NCBI GenBank assembly: GCA_964598005.1
Contig: CAZRAL010000004.1
Location: 20,560 to 84,559, forward strand
Reading direction: 5' to 3'
Origin: CAZRAL01 sp964598005
GTDB taxonomy: Bacteria; Pseudomonadota; Gammaproteobacteria; Burkholderiales; Usitatibacteraceae
DNA length: 64,000 nucleotides
Made by a program: the position numbers and the translations under genes
The notes under the pieces: generated by a model
Told to the model about the DNA's origin: nothing
Databases searched by the model: none
What the model saw: the letters and a program-made list of their open reading frames with translations, nothing else
Part shown: in pieces, positions 60,475 to 64,000 of the stretch
Layout: each line of letters begins with the position of its first letter
How positions within the stretch are numbered: position 1 is the first letter of the stretch

Positions 60475-62214
60475 ATGACTTCACCCATACCCGATCTGGT
60501 TACGCAACTAGAACACTCGCTATTCGGATCTGCTCCGAATAATGATCTCTGGCCTACATTGACGCAAGCTGGCCAGCTTAAATCGGCGGGGGAAGTAAAT
60601 CATTTTATTGATGGTTCATTGGGTATTTGCAGACGCCTTTATGAAGGTGGGCGTTCCTTCGAGGCAATTCCAATCGCCCGCATGTGTCGCTATTTAACGG
60701 ATACGCGCGCCGAACTGTCTATGAAACTGCGCACCGCAACTGCCTATGGAATTGTTTTAGCAGAAAATGGCAACTATGCGGGTGCAATCGAACAATATAG
60801 TCAGGCATTGAAACTTGCCGAAAATTCCTCTAACAATGGCGGTATGGCACGCACGTGGGTCAACATCGGCACCGCATTTTTTTATGCTGCTAATTACCCG
60901 CTCGCAATTGAAGCTTATTTGCAGGCTGTTTCATATCGACGGCACTTGCCCCTGGACACCTTTCCGCTCTACGCTGCTTACGTAAGTATGGCGCAATGCT
61001 ACTTTCATGTTTCGAAGATAGAGTATGGACTACGGGCGGCCAAAAAAGCCTTAGCCCTCGAAACCGACGATATCCTGAAGCAGGATCCTGTCAATCCAAT
61101 CTTTCTGCGCCGTAATTATGTCCGGCTGCTCATTGCCGCAAATAAGATAAACGAAGCGAAACATTTCGCCGATGAGACAATTCGGTTGAGCGAAACAAGC
61201 CAATCAGGTCGTGCAGTGATTGCGGCGATGGTCACCAGAGGTCTTTATGAAATTGGTTGCGGCGAAACAGATATTGGTTTAACCCGGGTGCAACAAGCAC
61301 TTGAGGCAGCCAGGTCATTACCCGCTGCACTACGCGACACACTGGCGTGCCTGGTGCAAGCGGAAAATCTTGCTGGGCGCCCAGACCGCGCTTGTTATTA
61401 CCTGAATGAATTAGCCGATACTGTCTATCGGGACAGCGTTGAACAAGCACGTAAGCATATAAAAGTTTCAAGGCTCTTTGACGATTCAGTAAGCGATACG
61501 TTGGAAATAATTGATACTTCACGTCAAAAACTGAATTCAGAAGACCGTGTTTATCGTTCGGTCACTGAATGGCAAATGTTCGAGACCCTGGCCATCAATG
61601 CTAATTTCAAGTTTGACAGTAGCGGGCTACACGGAATTCGCGTGGGCAACCTGACTGAATTGCTGGCGGTTGAATATGGTTATCCCCTGCAAATGGCAGC
61701 AGAAATTGGCTATGCTGCTCGTTTTCATGATATAGGCATGAATGCGTTGCCTGATACATTGCTGGAAAAACGCACCCCGCTGACCTCATCAGAGCGATGT
61801 TTGCTTGAAAAACATTGTCATGCCGGAGCGGAGCTATTCAGTAGCAGCGATTATTCCCGCGCCATAATGGTAATGGATATTGCAAAATATCATCACGAAT
61901 GGTGGAATGGTCAGGGATATCCGAATAGAATTGCGGGTGAAGCTATTCCCAGGCCCGCACGCCTTTGTGCCGTTGCAGATGTGTTTGATGCGCTAGTATC
62001 AGAACGTAGCTATCGCGCAAGAATTTCAATAGATGATGCTGCAAACATGCTGCAAACAATGGCAGGAAACCAACTCGATCCCCAATTGGTAGCATGTTTT
62101 TTGAAATCTTTGCAGCAGGGCACTATCCGTCAGCACCTTACCGGCCACAAACAGCACTCATCTTTGCCAGGATTGGATGATCTAGTAGCATCACTTTCCC
62201 ATGGATTGAACTGA
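60475..62214 (+). CDS. TPR-HD-GYP protein (probable cyclic-di-GMP phosphodiesterase)
   Basis: 579 residues from the ATG at 60475; a TTG six codons earlier is also in frame. Five or so TPR-like helical repeats (about 85-330) are followed by an HD-GYP domain: His418-Asp419 in ARFHDIGM, HHEWWNGQGYP at 473-483, 'ARLCAVADVFDALVSERSYR'. The full HD and GYP triads are present, so hydrolysis of cyclic-di-GMP is plausible. No membrane segment. Its stop overlaps the start of the LuxR-type gene (TGATG), suggesting a coupled sensory pair. Confidence 0.85.
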   Translation: MTSPIPDLVTQLEHSLFGSAPNNDLWPTLTQAGQLKSAGEVNHFIDGSLGICRRLYEGGRSFEAIPIARMCRYLTDTRAELSMKLRTATAYGIVLAENGNYAGAIEQYSQALKLAENSSNNGGMARTWVNIGTAFFYAANYPLAIEAYLQAVSYRRHLPLDTFPLYAAYVSMAQCYFHVSKIEYGLRAAKKALALETDDILKQDPVNPIFLRRNYVRLLIAANKINEAKHFADETIRLSETSQSGRAVIAAMVTRGLYEIGCGETDIGLTRVQQALEAARSLPAALRDTLACLVQAENLAGRPDRACYYLNELADTVYRDSVEQARKHIKVSRLFDDSVSDTLEIIDTSRQKLNSEDRVYRSVTEWQMFETLAINANFKFDSSGLHGIRVGNLTELLAVEYGYPLQMAAEIGYAARFHDIGMNALPDTLLEKRTPLTSSERCLLEKHCHAGAELFSSSDYSRAIMVMDIAKYHHEWWNGQGYPNRIAGEAIPRPARLCAVADVFDALVSERSYRARISIDDAANMLQTMAGNQLDPQLVACFLKSLQQGTIRQHLTGHKQHSSLPGLDDLVASLSHGLN

Positions 62215-63026
62215 TGATTGACAAGTTAAAACCGCGAGAAGTTGAAATGTTGCAGATGCTGAAAGATGGCGCTTGCAGCAAGGAGATTGCCCGCCGGTTC
62301 GACGTGTCGCCAGGATCTGCGCGCCAATACTTGTGCAAGCTTTATGAAAAATTGAAAGTAAAAAATAGAGTTGACGCAGTCGTCTGGTTTATCAATAACC
62401 GTGTCGGGGAAGAGTCTCTGCAACGCGTTCGCTACACTGAGGAAGTGTTTGGAAAAACCGCATTAGAACATGGGTTACTCGAGGCGCTTGGGCCAATGGG
62501 CACCTATATTGGTGAAGCACCTTTTCGTAATCCGCTGCTTTGGGAATGGCTTTTGGCCGCCGACTTTAAAGCGGCGGCTGAATATTACCGAAACAACCAT
62601 CATCGTTTCACATCGGAAGCCACGCCAACCGACATTTCCGTTATGGCGACATTATTGTTGATGGGTACTGAGACCGATAGTGGTACACACTTGACGCAAT
62701 GTTTGGATAAAATTAATGCTCGCTATGAGTTCGAAGTCGTCGATTCGTTGCGTGCACAGATTTGCGATAAAAGCACCAATGCACGTTTAAGGCTATTCCA
62801 TCTAACTACTACCGTTGCGGTATGTCACCCAACTAAACATCTGGCTATGGTGGCGCTATTTTATTTATACCGGCAAGAGGGGGAATTTGAGTTGGCCTGC
62901 TCGACCGCGAAGGAAATTCTTGAAGAAGCGCATACATTTCGGAATTATCTCAAAGCCCCAAGAACAACAACTACTACCTCAATCCAAGTAATTTCCACTC
63001 CACCAAAAACAGAACAAAGCTCCTAA
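62214..63026 (+). CDS. LuxR-type regulator with N-terminal HTH
   Basis: 270 residues. The N-terminal 65 residues ('LKPREVEMLQMLKDGACSKEIARRFDVSPGSARQYLCKLYEKLKVKNRVDAV') are a GerE/LuxR helix-turn-helix. The remaining 200 are helical and unassigned. Most LuxR proteins carry the HTH at the C-terminus, so this order is unusual. Start TGATG over the HD-GYP stop. May control genes of this region in response to a signal relayed by the HD-GYP protein. Confidence 0.8.
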   Translation: MIDKLKPREVEMLQMLKDGACSKEIARRFDVSPGSARQYLCKLYEKLKVKNRVDAVVWFINNRVGEESLQRVRYTEEVFGKTALEHGLLEALGPMGTYIGEAPFRNPLLWEWLLAADFKAAAEYYRNNHHRFTSEATPTDISVMATLLLMGTETDSGTHLTQCLDKINARYEFEVVDSLRAQICDKSTNARLRLFHLTTTVAVCHPTKHLAMVALFYLYRQEGEFELACSTAKEILEEAHTFRNYLKAPRTTTTTSIQVISTPPKTEQSS

Positions 63027-63076
63027 TGGCGATTGGCATCGTTTCACGAACTCTGATCCGCCAGATATTGCAACGC

Positions 63077-63098
63077 TTTTCGAATCATGATTCGAAAA
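63077..63098. repeat. 22-bp perfect palindrome
   Basis: Each half is TTTTCGAATCA or its complement, 50 bases after the LuxR-type gene. It could be an operator, a recombination site or an unusual terminator; no T run follows the stem. Confidence 0.6.
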
Positions 63099-63127
63099 AT
63101 TTGCGCGTTTTTGCAACTTAGCAAAAT

Positions 63128-63152
63128 GGAACCCGCATTAGGCGCGGGTTCC
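63128..63152 (-). terminator. Terminator for the small peptide gene
   Basis: GGAACCCGC and GCGGGTTCC form a 9-bp stem with a 7-base loop (63128-63152). Read leftward it is followed by ATTTTGC. It lies 24 bases past the stop of the small leftward gene, and faces the palindrome after the rightward LuxR gene. Confidence 0.6.
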
Positions 63153-63176
63153 AGGAAACTAGCCAATGGCTCAGGC

Positions 63177-63344
63177 TTATTTTTTTGAAAGGTCAATGGT
63201 ATTGGCGCTTACTGTAGAGGAAACATTCCAACAAACGCATTCTCCGCCGCTTACTTTCAGTAACAAGTGATTATCAAGCAATAGAGGGCATTCCTGAGCG
63301 GCTAATTGAGCAACTTTTGCTTGATTCTTCAATTGCGTATACAT
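63177..63344 (-). CDS. 55-residue peptide with double-glycine leader motif
   Basis: The ATG at 63344 follows AAGGAG by 8 bases. The peptide contains 'LLLDNHLLLKVSGG', which fits the double-glycine leader pattern (Leu -12, Leu -7, Val -4, Gly -2, Gly -1), then a 21-residue remainder starting ECVCW. Such leaders are cut by C39-peptidase ABC exporters in bacteriocins and signal peptides. No exporter or modification enzyme is nearby, so the role is speculative. A longer frame from 63389 has no ribosome site. Confidence 0.5.
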   Translation of the reverse strand: MYTQLKNQAKVAQLAAQECPLLLDNHLLLKVSGGECVCWNVSSTVSANTIDLSKK

Positions 63345-63597
63345 AGTGTGTCTCCTTGACATGATTAAGATTAAACAGAATATGGGCATATGCGGAAGTC
63401 CCGCATTCCCGGATTGAATTATTTCACCGCAAATTGTTGTTTGGAACCCCGCACAGGATTTGTGTAGGACAAAGCACTGTTACGTTACTTTTGTGACGCT
63501 GCCACAGTATGCAAAACCCAACGCGAATCCGTGTACCCTGACACAAATGTGCATACCAAGCTTTTAAAAACGACTTGAAATTAGATAGGACCAGCCA
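63345..63597. promoter_or_regulatory. Divergent promoter region, peptide gene and last gene
   Basis: A 253-base gap separating the leftward peptide gene from the rightward gene at 63598. No ORF, RNA gene or strong dyad stands out apart from a short GCGG...CCGC hairpin near 63392-63404. Both promoters should lie here. Confidence 0.35.
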
Positions 63598-63972
63598 ATG
63601 AAACATACTGCGATTGGGATTTTCCAGGGGGATGCGGACTGGAGCGTGAAGGTAAAAGTCGCTGGCTTTGCTTCCCTGCAGGAAGCGGAGGGCTACGCCA
63701 ACGATTTCCGCATCCTGCTTCGTGAGGGAAGATTGTTTCGGGATTACGCCGATGGCGCCTCTACGGATGACAAAGAGTGGATTGAATTGAAGGACGCGGA
63801 GGTATATTTAACCCGCCTCAAACCGCAGGCCCGTGAAAGACTTGAGCGCGCGCGTCAGCGATACCAACAAATGGGAATGGATCAGACTGCCATTGCAACT
63901 CACAGCATGAATGAATTCCTCGAAGGTGGCAACAATGATCTGTTCACATGTAGTAGTTTCGACTTGATCTGA
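63598..63972 (+). CDS. Hypothetical protein at the window end
   Basis: 124 residues, charged and helical with a beta-rich start, AGGA 8 bases upstream. Not recognised. The remaining 28 bases to the window edge hold nothing identifiable. Confidence 0.55.
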   Translation: MKHTAIGIFQGDADWSVKVKVAGFASLQEAEGYANDFRILLREGRLFRDYADGASTDDKEWIELKDAEVYLTRLKPQARERLERARQRYQQMGMDQTAIATHSMNEFLEGGNNDLFTCSSFDLI

Positions 63973-64000
63973 CAGATACCCGATTTGAAGAAGTGACTGT

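Noticed and set aside
1..64000. Relaxase, coupling protein DotL/TrbC, prepilin peptidase
   Set aside because: Looked for these expected partners among all long frames; no three-His relaxase motif, large coupling ATPase or aspartyl prepilin peptidase was found, so oriT and the relaxosome are probably outside the window.

Overview
The window is a block of a large conjugative element, most likely a plasmid, from a Gram-negative proteobacterium. It carries an I-type (IncI/R64-like, Dot/Icm-related) type IVB conjugation system, an R64-type thin-pilus operon, a ParM/ParR-like partition pair and what looks like a replication origin with its initiator. Lipoproteins, a secretin, type IV prepilins and DotA/DotH/DotO-type proteins all require a double-membrane host. 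The secreted CAP protein with Trp-Trp/Gly-Trp-Gly repeats and the moderate base composition lean towards a betaproteobacterium, but this is inference. No chromosomal housekeeping gene, rRNA, tRNA, CRISPR array or insertion sequence was found.

Layout. 0-1 kb: a dyad of two perfect DnaA boxes, a small possibly frameshifted gene and a second PilM-like gene, all rightward. 1.1-19.6 kb: one long leftward series, read in transcription order as dotD-dotC-dotB-icmT (traH-I-J-K), a DsbC-like thiol oxidoreductase, parM/parR-like stbA-stbB, then pilL-N-O-P-Q-R, pilS, pilM, pilV, a Cys-rich secreted protein, a small membrane protein, the CAP-domain protein and a three-helix membrane protein. 19.6-20.06 kb: divergent control region with a bidirectional terminator-like hairpin. 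20.1-23.4 kb: tyrosine recombinase, lytic transglycosylase and dotM (trbA), rightward. 23.4-29.05 kb: leftward set with three or four exported proteins of unknown role, a minimal type IA topoisomerase and a two-gene nucleotidyltransferase module. 29.06-29.7 kb: probable oriV. 29.7-41.9 kb: replication initiator and DnaC-like loader, running directly into dotI-x-dotH-dotG-dotF-icmC-icmD-icmJ-y-z-dotO (traM to traU). 42.1-48.4 kb: an uncharacterised protein and a 1713-residue methyltransferase/strawberry-notch helicase. 48.5-54.3 kb: accessory genes, including a zincin polyvalent protein. 54.3-60.3 kb: traX, dotA/traY, topoisomerase III and an ankyrin protein. 60.4-64 kb: a TPR/HD-GYP protein coupled to a LuxR-type regulator, a small peptide gene with a double-glycine motif, and a final hypothetical.

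How the parts fit. DotC, DotD, DotH, DotF and DotG would build the envelope core. DotA, DotI, IcmC/D/T/V and DotM form the inner-membrane part, with DotB and DotO as ATPases. The Pil proteins make the thin pilus used for mating in liquid. The lytic transglycosylase opens the murein, DsbC handles disulfides in Cys-containing exported proteins, topoisomerases process transferred DNA, and the methyltransferase-helicase and zincin proteins probably protect incoming DNA. No relaxase, coupling protein (DotL/TrbC), primase or prepilin peptidase is visible. Those are presumably outside the window, or for the peptidase supplied by the host.
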